64,000 nucleotides of DNA. Origin: Aplectana chamaeleonis (lineage: Eukaryota > Nematoda > Chromadorea > Rhabditida > Cosmocercidae). The translations under genes were made by a program, and so were the position numbers. Positions 10,533 to 20,800 of this stretch are shown piece by piece; the first letter of the stretch is position 1, and the number at the start of each line of letters is the position of its first letter. The stretch covers positions 434,001 to 498,000 of the forward strand of contig JAPDOI010000136.1 in the NCBI GenBank assembly GCA_029168955.1, given 5' to 3'. The notes beneath the pieces are model-generated. The model did not search any database and was not told where the DNA came from. It was given only the letters and a program-made list of their open reading frames with translations.

Positions 10533-10773
10533 CGCACTGTCGACACGCGTCGCGCGTACATGTTTGCGAGAAGCGCCCTTCGTAGCCGCAATTCAAACAT
10601 CGTCTGTCGCGATTCAGAAAGGCGACGTGTTCCTCAACGGTTGCTATTTTTTGCTTTCCAACCACTCTTGTGGTTGGAAAGAGTGCAAAAAAAAAGAAAG
10701 AAAAAGGCCGTGCATGATTGTAGACAACCTCAGCTAAAGAAATCTTGTATTTTCCACTCAGATATCGCACCAA
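10450..10773 (-). pseudogene. BEL/Pao zinc-knuckle region of gag
   Basis: This frame contains RRCLNCGYEGRFSQTC followed by DACRQCDGK, the paired cysteine clusters that follow the DUF1759 part of BEL gag and bind RNA. The usual HH/LH residues after the last cysteine pair are altered (SVHLP). An A-rich run (10687-10710, AAAAAAAAAGAAAGAAAAAG) encoding FSFFFFALF breaks the flow and is probably a slippage expansion. It overlaps the gag frame at 10730 in another phase. Confidence 0.65.
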
Positions 10774-11675
10774 CGTGACGTTCCAGAATTTCCCGTTGCA
10801 GGGAAGATGAGAATTTCGCCTGAATTATCTGGATTGCGAATGAACAGTCCAGGTTGAAGTTTGGTTCTTGCAACTGAGTGATAACTGGTATGACGAATTG
10901 CAGAAATCTGCGCTGATCATGCATGGAAAAACCCATTGGTTTCGCTTTCTCCAAACGTGCTTGTAATTCATTCACAAGCTTAGATTCGTCTCCATAGGTG
11001 GTTCGTAGAAGGTCGATCGCATGTGCATAGTTATCCTCTGTGATTGTGTACCGGCGAACTAGATCTCTCGCATCTCCTCGAAGTGCTTGGATCAAGTAGT
11101 TGAATTTTTGTAGCCCTGTTAACGGCTGACTGTGAACATTCGCATCGAAAAGTGCGCAAAAATTAGGAAATTCCCATACGCGTCCTGAAAAGTTTGGAAT
11201 AGGTATTGCTGGTAGGTTGACCTTTGCCATCATCACAGGTGAGGTATATGTCGACATCGCAGTAGGTACAGAAGATCGAACGGGGTTCTGCAATATACCT
11301 GACAGCGCGGCATCTATCTGAATAGCCAACATTTGCGCCTTTTCGAGGGCAATATGAGTTTTTGATACATACTCCTCCATATTGGCTTGTTGAGCATCCG
11401 CGAGTGGCTCCTCAATCGAATCAACCATTTTCGCAAACATATTCAGAGCATCTAACAGTAGTTGGGACGTCGCATTTAATTCATATGCCAATGCGCTCAA
11501 TGTTGAGGGGTTCGAGCTGGTAAGTGTCGTAACCGTAAACAGCTCGCTTCCGCTGAGAGAATGTGATATTCAGAAAGAGGACCGGAAGTTCGCCACAAAA
11601 AACACACCGATCCTCTCGTAGAAACCCTTGATCCGGGAGTTCGCAACGAGCTCGCAGTTCACGATGAAGGCGCAC
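10730..11675 (-). pseudogene. BEL/Pao gag (DUF1759-type)
   Basis: The 256-residue frame (10730-11500) has the BEL gag core: LPAIPIPNFSGRVWEFPNF, LFDANVHSQPLTGLQKFNYL, ALRGDARDLVRRY, IDLLRTTYGDESKLVNELQ. Gag forms the capsid-like particle. A shifted upstream frame (11481-11675) supplies a start-proximal part (RLHRELRARCELPDQ), with a CVFCG cysteine pair whose role is unclear. The PBS lies about 105 bp further upstream, as expected. Confidence 0.8.
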
Positions 11676-11780
11676 AACTAAAAAAGAGAGAACAGAATAG
11701 CAAATACGAAAAAAAAGGTCGCCAAAAGTAATGGACTTTGCACTGCCGGAAGCTTCAGCGTACCTGGATGTCAGCAGTCG

Positions 11781-11793
11781 GGTCGATGCACCA
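11781..11793 (-). other. Primer-binding site, tRNA-Gly-like
   Basis: The minus strand reads TGGTGCATCGACC. Its first 10 bases pair with the 3' end of nematode tRNA-Gly(GCC), which ends CGATGCACCA. It lies between a presumed LTR end and gag, which is the right place for minus-strand DNA priming. BEL/Pao elements often use tRNA-Gly. Beyond base 10 the match is lost. Confidence 0.55.
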
Positions 11794-11864
11794 ATTTGTT
11801 CGCCCTTGTGTTTCCTTGCTTACACGACGCGAACAAGAGAGCTCTTCCAACTTCTTTACTCGAC

Positions 11865-11886
11865 CCCAAACTTGGGTAATTAAACC
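11865..11886 (-). other. SL1 spliced-leader match (21/22) in LTR R-U5 position
   Basis: The minus strand reads GGTTTAATTACCCAAGTTTG then GG, matching the 22-nt nematode SL1 leader at 21 positions. It lies 72 bp upstream of the primer-binding site, inside what should be the LTR. If transcription or trans-splicing places this at the RNA 5' end, R-U5 would be about 93 nt. Downstream there is no GTAAAC-type SL RNA body, so this is the leader sequence alone. Confidence 0.7.
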
Positions 11887-11891
11887 GATAC

Positions 11892-12343
11892 AAAATAGTG
11901 ATACAACGGATATATGTATTGAACGAGCATTCGCAAAGTTAACAGTAAGAAAAGAATCATAATATCGCGATCGCACTCCTAATGGAAAAATGAGTAATAA
12001 CAAGAATAATAAGAACATAACGAGCATCGCAACTAAGACAGTCGCACCACACGTGAAAAGCACTCGCATTACAAAAGCCGAGAGGGCAAGGAAAGCCGCC
12101 CCCTCGCACTTGCAGTCTTGCCGGCGCTCTCCCATTCCTCAGAATATATACGGGTTGATGGAATGATAGATAAGGATAAGGAAATGGGAAAGCGGCGGCA
12201 TTTCTCATATTGTGCCAATATCTCTCGCTCGAAGCTGAAAGCTTTCAGCTTCGATATGCGATGCAGTTTCAACTCTTGCATGACTCCTAATTTCTGTATT
12301 CAACTCAGCTACCTTGTGATAAATCAGTAGTGACAAAGATCAC
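11892..12343. other. Presumed LTR U3 and flank; no gene seen
   Basis: If the LTR exists, U3 should lie here. A TATATA run is present on the minus strand near 12146-12152, too far from the SL1 match to act as its TATA box. A 12-bp palindrome (GAAGCTGAAAGCTTTCAGCTTC) is at about 12230-12252. I could not find the second LTR to set the boundary. Confidence 0.25.
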
Positions 12344-12434
12344 CTGCACTGTAGCACGGGTTGCCGACGGTTCAAGCAGTTGGCGAAGTTCTCCAGTCAT
12401 AATGATTCGGTCATCCATATCCACAAGAACTAAT
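12344..12434 (-). CDS. Internal coding exon, host-like, unrecognised
   Basis: A 91-nt exon is bounded on the minus strand by GAAATTTCAG and CAG|GTGATC. It encodes 30 residues without a stop, beginning LVLVDMDDRIIMTGELRQL and ending SATRATVQ. It has incoming phase 1 and outgoing phase 0. Acidic and hydrophobic residues are mixed as in a folded protein, and there is no transposon motif. Neighbouring exons are not visible; a family A end (about 12585-12605) lies upstream. A single internal exon of an otherwise unseen gene is the best reading; a pseudogene is possible. Confidence 0.45.
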
Positions 12435-12711
12435 CTGAAATTTCAGCCGAAAGCACTGTTCGCTGCTATGAAGATGTCCCTCTCTTCTTCATGGAATCAT
12501 GGGTATTGAGCCATCTCCATGACATCCTTATATACGTTTGTGCGTTGGCTTAAAGTTAGTCGTGTTGCAATTCTGAATTGCTCATCAAAGGGCACAGTCC
12601 AACCTCAGGATTAATTTTTGATATATTAGTACGGATGCCGTGTATAACAACCCTGTCAAGCGCGAAATGTTATCTCGCTCAAATGAAAAAAAAATCGCGA
12701 AATCCTCCCAG

Positions 12712-12872
12712 AAAAAAACATTGTGTTAAGCCCTCCAACAAGTCCCGATCTTGTTAGGGACCAGATGCGTGACGTGTTTCAATCAGAGTCTGTGTTCTTC
12801 CGTTTGTTGAAGGCAGTGGTCGTGAATTATGCTTGCCTTTTTTTACTCTCTAAACCCTTTTCTGTGATTAAA
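12712..12872 (+). CDS. Possible internal exon, unrecognised
   Basis: On the plus strand CTCCCAG precedes, and AAA|GTAAGTAAT follows, an open stretch of 53 codons that includes SPPTSPDLVRDQMRDVFQ and a hydrophobic VVVNYACLFLLSK segment. The donor is consensus but the acceptor is weak. No partner exon was found, and the neighbouring candidate exon (12344-12434) is on the other strand. Confidence 0.25.
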
Positions 12873-13094
12873 GTAAGTAATAAAAAATCGCGAAAAACCG
12901 CTGTTTCGGGGCGAATTCAAACCCTAAACATTCTTGTCTTTTGATGGTGGACGAACCCACTCCACAGCATCGGCATCGGCGATCTCTAATATTAAGAACA
13001 TCACCTGGGTTAAAATTAGATGTCAATCAATGGACAACAGCCTTCGGACAGCTCTGCTCGAATGGTTCCGTCCTCGTCGGGTTAACCATCTAAC

Positions 13095-13375
13095 GAAGGG
13101 CTTGCTTTTGTTTTTCAAATATTTTTATTAGGTAAGTTTGCATTTATTTCTTCCTCTGAATGTCGATGATTTTTGACTGCTCGGCATGAGACTGCGATCT
13201 TTTTGGGCGGCGCTGTGCACGTGTGCACGAACTGGCATCTTTGGGCCTTAGAAACTCTAATTCTGGCTCATTTTTTTACCGCGCTACCTTCATAGTTTTT
13301 GAGCTGTTTTCCATCTTAGCTGGTTTTTGCAGTTTTTTCGATAACGTTTTTCATCGTGACCATTGCCTTTAACAC
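13095..13375. repeat. TTAA element family B, right half, copy 2
   Basis: It matches 67-316 over nearly its whole length (CACGTGTGCACGAACTGG, CCGCGCTACCTTCATAG, ending in GTGACCATTGCCTTTAA). The left part of the element is not recognisable upstream of 13095. Confidence 0.6.
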
Positions 13376-13549
13376 TTGAGAGGCGGCGCGTTTCACAGCC
13401 AGTCTCCGTAACGGGCCAGTGCGCTCCACGGCCAATCAGTTCAGTGAGTTTTATGGTGAACGGCTATTTCAAAAGGAGATATATGGCGTTTAATATCTGC
13501 ATACCAGTTATGCAAGTTGTTTCAAGTTTGGATTTTCAGGACCATTTAA

Positions 13550-14012
13550 AGGCAGCATACACGCTCGTAAACGTGATTGAGATAACTATGGAAATAGAAT
13601 GATATGGCTCAGGTTACAACGCCTAGGCATTTTGAAGCGTCAAAAACGACCCACAATGCCGTTACAGGAGTAGAAAGTTTGGTCCCGCCCGTATTTTTTC
13701 ACGCCCCCTGTATTTGCCCTTTTCCTGAAACGCAAGGTTGCTGGGTCATCTTCACCGCCAATACTGTTAGAGGATTGCTTAAGAAGTGAACCACACACGT
13801 CACTGACGGCGAAGATGACCCAGCAACCCTGCGTTGGAGGAAAAGGGCAATCGCAGGGGGCGTGAAAATACGGGCGGGGCCAAACTTGCTACTAATGTAA
13901 CGGCATTGCGGGCCGTTTTTGGTTCTTCAAAATGCGTAGGCATTATGTTCTAAGCCATACGGTTTGATTCACATTGTTATCCCAACCACGTTTACGAGCG
14001 TGTATGATGCCT
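13550..14012. repeat. Hairpin TTAA element (family D), full copy
   Basis: Terminal repeats AGGCAGCATACACGCTCG and CGAGCGTGTATGATGCCT bound a 463-bp palindrome with arms over 200 bp. The flanks are TTAA on the left and a mutated TTGA on the right, so a TTAA target is likely. A second, right-truncated copy is at 19970-20393. Confidence 0.75.
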
Positions 14013-14214
14013 TTGAATGGTATCCGTTTTTCTTGAATAAAAACAAAAAAATCGAGTTCATGGCGTGGGTGCACAGTGTGGACACGCGGCCTCTTAAGTG
14101 TTCAAGGTCTAGCTTTCTATTATGGTCTGCTCCAGTGCGATGGCTGCGATTAAAGAGAAAAAACAGGGCCGACCCAAATCGTTCACGAGATTCTCTTCGT
14201 TGAAGTTCAAGATC

Positions 14215-14540
14215 TTCGAGGGACCACGACATCGGCCATGGTGGGTTCTGAACAATTCTGAAGACACCATTTAGATCAACACAATTTTTTTTCAAGGCAA
14301 GTGGGAAAACTGGAAAGCAATTCTCAGGTTGGGCTGTACCCTTAAAGGTAGGGTTAGCGATAAAAACTGTTGTCATGGCAGCTTCAAGAGGAGGTAGAAC
14401 TGCCGTCACAAAAGTGAAGTTAAGTGAAAATTCAAAGAAAGCTGGACGTCCGCCTGTCCCATTCAACGGGATTCGTATTGGGTTGATGCATAATTATCCT
14501 ATGTTTTTTCAACAAATTTCATCTAGCAAAACTGTTGTTA
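14215..14540. repeat. Two TTAA element ends joined at one TTAA
   Basis: A family A end (TTCTCAGGTTGGGCTGTACC) reaches TTAA at about 14340. A family B-type left end (AGGTAGGGTTAGCGATAAAA) starts at the same TTAA and runs on for about 190 bp before the mariner fragment. Both are partial copies. Confidence 0.5.
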
Positions 14541-14826
14541 TCGGGAGAGCTCGTGCGTGACCCATCCAGCCATTTTTCACACATTTCCAAGCTTTTTGGA
14601 GCAAACGATCGTGGATTGGTTGACGTTGAAGTCTTCAGCCACTCTTCGTGTTGTAAGGCCCTCGTCCTCTTCCACGGCTGCCGGAAGAGCCTGATCGTCG
14701 AAATAATAGCCGACCTCTTCCTAGCTTATCCCTCAAAGTGGTATTACCTGATTTGGAACGGGCAAACCACTCTCTACACCGACTCTCGCTGATTGTTCCT
14801 TTGCCAAAAGTTAGTTGGGATCGCGA
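14540..14826 (-). pseudogene. mariner transposase N-terminal fragment
   Basis: The minus strand encodes FGKGTISESRCREWFARSKS and GNTTLRDKLGRGR, the DNA-binding helix-turn-helix of mariner transposases. After a frameshift it continues with DDQALPAAVEEDEGLTTR, STIV and WVTHELS in the usual order. The catalytic domain is absent. It is bordered by TTAA elements and by the large palindrome starting near 14985. Confidence 0.75.
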
Positions 14827-14984
14827 AATGACTGTGCTGCTTTCTACTCCTTGTCGAAGTGGTAGAGCATAATATGTACGGCGAATACCCTCTACTTCCC
14901 CACAACTCGCATTTAGCTCGGCTGCAGTTTGGACTGCATTCCGCGTGTGCGCTGCGGCTCGAAGAACAGTTCGAGCTGTGGGTG

Positions 14985-16970
14985 GCCGTTTGTAGGGTGC
15001 CAGACAGGTGGACATCAATCGATGGAACACAAATTTTCGCCGTCTCGATCATCTGTTTTACCCTCTATAAAACGTCGTAATTCACATCAGTCGAGGCGCG
15101 AGCGGAGTGCGCGTCACCTCGGCCTCCGTCTACCCTACGCTCTCTCACTGTCTCTAACCTCCGCTCCGCTCCAGTACGCGTAGGAACCAAGTGAATTTCG
15201 CCGTTTTATAGCCTGTACATCGGTCGCGAGCATTTTCGTCGCTTTCCTGATTTTGTTCACAACTAATCCTCCAATTTCAATATTTCCTGCTGCTAAATCC
15301 GATCTCTACTCTTAGTTAAGGTGGGGTTTCTACTATTTTCGTTGCTTTCGGAGTAATTAATAATTTTTCAAATATTTTATTCGTTTACTCGGTAATTTAT
15401 CTATGTCTTCATTTGTTCGTGATTCTTTAACTTTTTATTAACTTAGGAACCAGTATTTTTGTTTCTTTACACAATTATTTAACCCTTTAGATCTATAAAA
15501 TGTTCATTTACTTACTCATTATTTGATTTATTAACTCCTTGGACATTTGAGTGCATCCATTTGATTATTTCGTTTTTTATTATCTCATTCATTAATTACT
15601 AGTCGGCAAATTATATTTAAAAAAATAATTTGATAGATATTGTTAGAAAATTACATATAAGGCCACTTTTTTGTTACGCTACTGAAAAGCGTAAAATAAT
15701 TCAAACTGATCAACAAGTAGTAATGAATAATTTAGATTGTTGGTGCGCTTGTTTTCATTCGACTAATTGCTGCTATTCTTTTTTATATTCTCTACAGGCT
15801 ATAAAACGGCCAATGTCTCACCGTCGACTGCGTACCACGCGCTGCGCGACCGCACGCGCGTCGGAAGCAGACGGGTTTTGGCCGCCGCGCGACGAGTTTT
15901 GGCCGCCGTGCGACGTTTCGGGCGCCGCGTGGCGGACGAAACTCGTCGCGCGGCGGCCAAAACTCGTCTGCTTCCGACGGACGTGCGGTCGCGGAGCACG
16001 AGGTACGCAGTCGACGGTGAGACATTGGCCGTTTTATGGCCTGTACCTTGACTTGGAAGAATTGTTTGAGACAGTATGCCTCTAAAACTCTGCTGTCTAA
16101 ACTGAAGTCATGTTCGTGTATTTGATTTTTCCTAGTGTATCTCATTATGTATATCATTATGTTTTCGCTCACGTTTCCGAATTTGGCAGCGGTTTTCACG
16201 ATTACTTAAAATGTGAACTCCCTGCAATTCCTACGAGGGTGGTGCTGAATTTGTTGGAATTGTTACGCTGTCAAGGTAGAGAATGTAAAAAGAATGCCAA
16301 AAAATCGGTCTAAATAGAGCTAGCGATCCCGTTCAAAATCATCATGCACTACTTGTTGATTATTATGTGTAACTTGTCGCTTTCCGGTCAATAGCGTAAT
16401 TATTGAAACGCCAAGACAATAAAGATGGAAAAAGTGGACCTATATGAATTTTTCGAAAAATATGCATGAAAATATTTAGTCTATATGAGATGTTCTTTGA
16501 TAATTAATAAACAAGGTAACAACAAACGAAGTAATCAAATTAATTTATTCAAATGACTGAGACAGCAAATAAATGAATGAGCGAATGCGAACTAAGTAAT
16601 AAATATATATGATCAAATAAATGTGAAAGAATTAAAAACACTGATTCTTCAATAAATAACATAGTGAAAGGAATTAATAATGTATGAAATCATGAATTAA
16701 TAACCGAGAAAGAAAAGACTAAACGAACAAATATAAATAAAAAATAATTACTTCGAAAACAACGAAAATATTTAAAAACTTACCTTAACTGTGAGTAGAG
16801 ATCGAATACACCATCAGGAAATATTGAAATTAAAGGATTAGTTGTGAACAAAATGAGGAGAGCACCGAAAATGCTCGCCACAGATGTTGAACAGATGATC
16901 GAGACGGCGAAAATTCGTGTCCCATCGATTGATGCCCACCTGGCTGGCACCCCACAAACGGCTACCCACC
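14985..16970. repeat. Giant foldback, about 2 kb, arms about 600-650 bp
   Basis: The sequence from 14985 to about 15640 is repeated, inverted and diverged, at about 16380-16970. Examples are GGTGCCAGACAGGTGGACAT against its complement near 16940, and TTGTTCACAACTAATCC against GGATTAGTTGTGAACAA. The inner arms are AT-rich. The loop holds a separate hairpin element (15793-16045). Short pieces of the outer arm recur at 18298-18392. No transposase is encoded. Confidence 0.7.
15793..16045. repeat. GC-rich hairpin inside the giant foldback
   Basis: TACAGGCTATAAAACGGCC at the left and GGCCGTTTTATGGCCTGTA at the right bound a 253-bp palindrome whose arms are about 120 bp. Its tip sequence also occurs once more at 15202-15219 (GCCGTTTTATAGCCTGTA). 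The open frames seen on both strands are palindrome artefacts. Confidence 0.75.
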
Positions 16971-17099
16971 GGGTTGCGGGGCAGCTCGCCCCCGACCCTA
17001 CGTCTCTGTCTTTGCGGGGTGAGAGAGCAGACGGGGAGGGTCCCAGCGGTCTCGATGCTCAGCGTTGTTCAATTGGGGCGCGATTAGGCATGGCACCGA

Positions 17100-17677
17100 G
17101 CAGTAGCCAATCATTGACCGGTTAGATTGATAGGGCATTCAACTGTATCGTATACATTGTTTGCGAAATACATGGGATAACAATTGGAATCCTCTGAAGC
17201 TATAGAAACCGGAATGTATGTGGTCCCTCTATGAAACTTGGTGAATCTATTTTTCTCCATTTAGGGTGTTTTCGAATGGTTTCTGATACGATGCCTTTCA
17301 ACTACGGATGAAATCTCTGAAATGTACTAAGGAAAATGACACGTTTAAAGAGCTCGAATGTGCGCTTCATGGGACTAAGGCTTGAAGGCTGCTTTCCAAA
17401 TCCATGAAAGAGCAATACACTCGAGCTATGAGGTGTTCACGAAGCATGATTTTGTTGGTCTAAACGATTATTGGTCCGCTTACATGGGAACTACACCATT
17501 TTCCGCTTTTTTGTAGGGCAGTTGTTCTCGCGGAAACTTGACTTCCCAATGATGACGGTAGGATCCTCTAGCCCAGGTTGTTCGTTGGAATTTTTCGAAA
17601 CTGTACCCCATAATTTGTAGGTAAAGGTTTTCGGCCGCGGGTTGGATGCCTGAGATTTTTTTCAATTCTAGTATGAC
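17100..17677. other. No gene or repeat recognised
   Basis: Ordinary mixed-composition sequence with only short open frames. I see no family match, palindrome or exon with convincing splice sites. Confidence 0.3.
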
Positions 17678-17817
17678 TAGGTCCGTGGCCTGTTCCTCAA
17701 GAAAAAGCGTGTAAATTCAAATCGCGGCTAGCGTGGCGGTTTAAATCTCAATCTGAGAAATAAACCGCCGCGGTTTGAATTTAATTTTTTTTCTTGAAGT
17801 AACAGGCCACGGACCTA
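17678..17817. repeat. 140-bp hairpin MITE
   Basis: TAGGTCCGTGGCCTGTTCCT and AACAGGCCACGGACCTA form inverted ends. The arms continue inward (CTCAAGAAAAA / TTTTTTTCTTGAAG, then a TTTAAATC..GGTTTGAATTTAA part). The terminal TA may be the target duplication. Confidence 0.65.
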
Positions 17818-18297
17818 ACTATATGTCTGTGTGAAACCTTCCCCAAGATGCTGGAACCCCTCGGTGGACGAAAATTCTCAAATCAGGCAGGTGTCGGACT
17901 CGAAACGCACCAAACTTGAGTGTGATCCAGTCAGAAATTTTCAAAACTATTTGAGACAAGGTCTAACTGTTAGTTATACGTGTAAGTTCTAACGGAAAAC
18001 GCTTGAAGGTTACGAGATACTCTTGAGTCGCATACAAATTTCCATACCTGCAATCAATATGCGTCTTAGCATTACATGCATCTTTGTTACACATACAAGT
18101 GAAGCAGTTCTCGAGCGAAAATGCAGTACTACACTCGAAATCAACCTATCTGTGCTCAACTAGGCTCGATTGAGTCAAACGCGCTCCGATGTGAATGGCT
18201 GGTTGGCTGGCTGCCAGGCGAAAGGCGAGAGACGCCAGACACGCTGCGAAATGTTGCGAAATGAGTCACCGGGGTGAGACGGCGGCGAGATGCCCGT

Positions 18298-18392
18298 ATC
18301 CCACCCACAGCACGAACTGTTCTTCGAGCCGCAGCGCAGACGCGGATCGCAGTCCAAACTGCAGCCAAGGCTGGGCACGCGTCCCGGTACAC
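18298..18392. repeat. Fragment related to the giant foldback arm
   Basis: CACGAACTGTTCTTCGAGCC and CAGTCCAAACTGCAGCC are the reverse complement of sequence at about 14930-14985, just outside the left arm of the 2-kb foldback. This shows that the family recurs. A poly-G run (18431-18442) follows shortly after. The 480 bp before it (17818-18297) shows nothing I recognise. Confidence 0.4.
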
Positions 18393-18767
18393 CTTAGGGG
18401 GGTGCATATTGGACGTGGCACAGAGGGCAAGCGGGGGGGGGGGGCCTAAACCGAACACCAAAAAAAAACGAAGTGCATGTTCTGTCGAATTTCAGGAAGA
18501 AAAATGACACATGCTTTTCTTCTGATTCGTCATAGCTTCTTCTCCGCTTTTTTAGGCGAACACTCACGGAATTAAAAAAAATTGAAGACTTTGCAAACTC
18601 ATGTGAAAGAAGCGAATGATCGCATCTTCCTCCTTGAGAAGTACCAATGTCCATAAAAACACGAGCTTTATCCAGCCTAAATTCCGCAATCCCCTAAAGG
18701 CTTTGCTTGCCGCGCGATATGGTGTTTGTCCGCAGCTACACAGCGCACACTGGAGTGGACGTGCGCA

Positions 18768-19690
18768 CAATATTAATTAAAAAGAGCATTTAATTACCGA
18801 ACGGGGAGGAGGAAAGGATTGAAACTGTAGTAAATGGATGAAGGCAGAAATATGATACTTTCAGTGTATTCATTATAGGAATTTAATGTAAATAAACTAA
18901 GTTGGAGCAGGATGAATTTTTCGGACTTTATAAAGTTCATTCCAATGAATCTAGTTGATTAAAAACAACATGAAACATGAGTACTAAGAGCGTTGGGAGA
19001 AAAAGGAGAATCTGGCAAACACTTACATAAGTAACAACTGGTTTGATATTTATTGTGGTTTAAGGAGCATAAAGCTCGTCCCGGTTTTTTCTCGGTTTTC
19101 GGGGTTAAAACCGGTACGAGATTTAAGGTCCTCAACTCACATTAAAAATAGATCGTAATAAAGCTAAAGTATCTGCCAGATTCTCCTCTTTCTCACAATA
19201 TTCTTTGCTCTCATGTTTAATGCTACTTTTGATCAACTAGGTTCGCTTGAACAAAGCTTGTCACAGCTAAATACAGTTCACCTGCGCACTGCCGTTCAGT
19301 CCGTAATGTGCACGCTGATTGCGAAATTGTGCTGCGGCGCGGTTGCGAGTATCCTCAGACAGAGATAAGGGATCACCCGGGCGGTTTTTGCTTTTGGTGG
19401 CCGGGTGATCCCACCGCCCGGGTGATCCTACATCTCTGTCTGAGGATACTTGCAACCGCGCCGCACCACGATTTCGCAATCAGCGTGCACTTTACGGACT
19501 GAACGGCAGTGCGGAGGTGAACTGTACTTATCCCCGCTCCAGCTTTGTTTATTTACATTCAATTTTTAAAACGGATACATCCAAAGTAGTCTATCTCTAC
19601 CATCTTACATTTACTTCAGTTTCAATATTTTTCTCCTCCCCGTTCTGTAATAAATTACATTTTATTACTAATATTATTGCGGCATTCTAG
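18768..19690. repeat. Nested palindromes: outer foldback with two inner hairpins
   Basis: The outer arms are 18768-18914 and 19533-19690 (GAACGGGGAGGAGG, GAATGTAAATAAAC in opposite senses). Inside are two separate hairpins: 18937-19258 (AGGAGAATCTGGCA / TGCCAGATTCTCCT) and 19269-19532, a near-perfect palindrome with GTATCCTCAGACAGAGAT arms around GGATCACCCGGGCGG. It reads as an insertion of two elements into the loop of a third, or one element with three stems. Confidence 0.65.
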
Positions 19691-19969
19691 GTGGGTAAAA
19701 CTTGGGTTCTCCACTCCCTGAGCATCTCATGAATCCTAGCATGGTTCCACAAAACAAAATAATTTTGATTTCTTAATCAGAATAATCAAACACAGATTAA
19801 CTAATCCTTCATAGGTTTATGAAAACATTCGACAGAAATCATTAGCTATTGCATTAGCAGCAGTTCTGTTGTTCTTCGTAATTGATAAATAATTTGAAAT
19901 GAAAACTGTTTAATCTTCTGTCGTAACCTACCACCTTACTAACAAAGCTTCCTCATGGAATTGTTTCAA

Positions 19970-20393
19970 AGGCAGCATACACGCTCGTATACGTGATTGA
20001 GATAACTACGGAAATAGAGTGGTATGGCCCAGATTACAACGCCTACGCATTTTGAAGTGCCAAAAACGACCTACAATGCCGCTACATGAGTTGGAAGTTG
20101 GCCCCGCCCTGTATTTTCACGCCCCTGTATTTGCCCTTTTCCTGCAACGCAAGGTTGCTGGGTCATATTCACCATTGGTACTGTTGGTGAATTGCCTAAC
20201 AAGTGAACCACACACGTCACTGACGGCGAAGATGGCCCAACAACCGTGCGTTGGAGGAAAAGGGCAAATACAGGGGGCGTGAAAATACAGGGCGGGGCTA
20301 ACTTCTAACTTACGTAGCGGCATTGTGGGTCATTTTTGACACTTCAAAATGCGTAGGCATTATGTTGTAAGCCGTACGGCTCGATCCACCTTT
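19970..20393. repeat. Hairpin TTAA element (family D), right-truncated copy
   Basis: It matches 13550-14012 from AGGCAGCATACACGCTCG through the centre (AACCACACACGTCACTGACG). It breaks off near 20393, before the right terminal repeat. Confidence 0.7.
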
Positions 20394-20589
20394 TTTGTTG
20401 ACATTTTGGGAATTTTCTCCATTTTTATACTCTTGTTTATCAAAATCAGGAAGTCAAAACTATAGCTGTTGGGCCCGACTTGTCGGAAAACAGCCGATTT
20501 TGATTTCCCAAAGGGGGTTGCTAAAAAGTACCTAGCTAAGGGGGGTGCATATTCAAAATCGCAATACCGGAGCGTGTGCTCAGAAGATT

Positions 20590-20800
20590 TGAAACAGCTT
20601 GCGAGCCACCAAAAGTAGCGTAAACAAGCTGCGCGCCATGACTTTTTCTGAACGCTTCTTGCGCGCGCGGTCGTTTTCATGAGCCGTCTTGCGCGCCACG
20701 AGGCTGAAGCTTGCGCACAGCCTCGAGGAATTTCTGCAGTGAGAAGCTTGCGCGCAGCTACTTTCTGACGGAAAAGGTTGCGCGCAGCGTCCTTGAAAGC
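20590..20800. repeat. GCGCGC minisatellite, degenerate
   Basis: Five or six imperfect units with the core CTTGCGCGC(C/A) are spaced 20-45 bp apart. The same core recurs at 22125-22262 as AGCTTGCGCGCCACCACCTA-type units. The 166-codon minus frame that spans it (20360-20860) reads through the repeat and is not convincing as a gene. Confidence 0.5.

Larger units (their letters stand above)
2238..11890 (-). mobile_element. BEL/Pao LTR retroelement with env, degenerate and interrupted
   Basis: One minus-strand element can be traced in the expected order: LTR end and primer-binding site (11781-11886), gag (10730-11675), zinc knuckle, aspartic protease, pre-RT and RT start (9111-9744), env N-terminal part (7650-8031) and env C-terminal part (2238-3150). 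Most of RT, RNase H and integrase is gone between 9111 and 8031. The env is split by later insertions: a hairpin element (7370-7643), a TTAA element (6980-7322) and a CR1-like LINE (3203-6660). All frames carry stops or shifts. The family call rests on DUF1759-type gag, DUF1758-type protease and the pre-RT block. That all pieces come from a single insertion is inference from order and strand. No 3' LTR was identified. Confidence 0.7.

Noticed and set aside
12228..12254. Terminator-like palindrome GAAGCTGAAAGCTTTCAGCTTC
   Set aside because: Bacterial-type terminators do not apply here and no T run follows.
15792..16199. Open frames on both strands (135, 151 and 94 codons)
   Set aside because: They lie within the 253-bp hairpin, whose symmetry makes both strands read alike.
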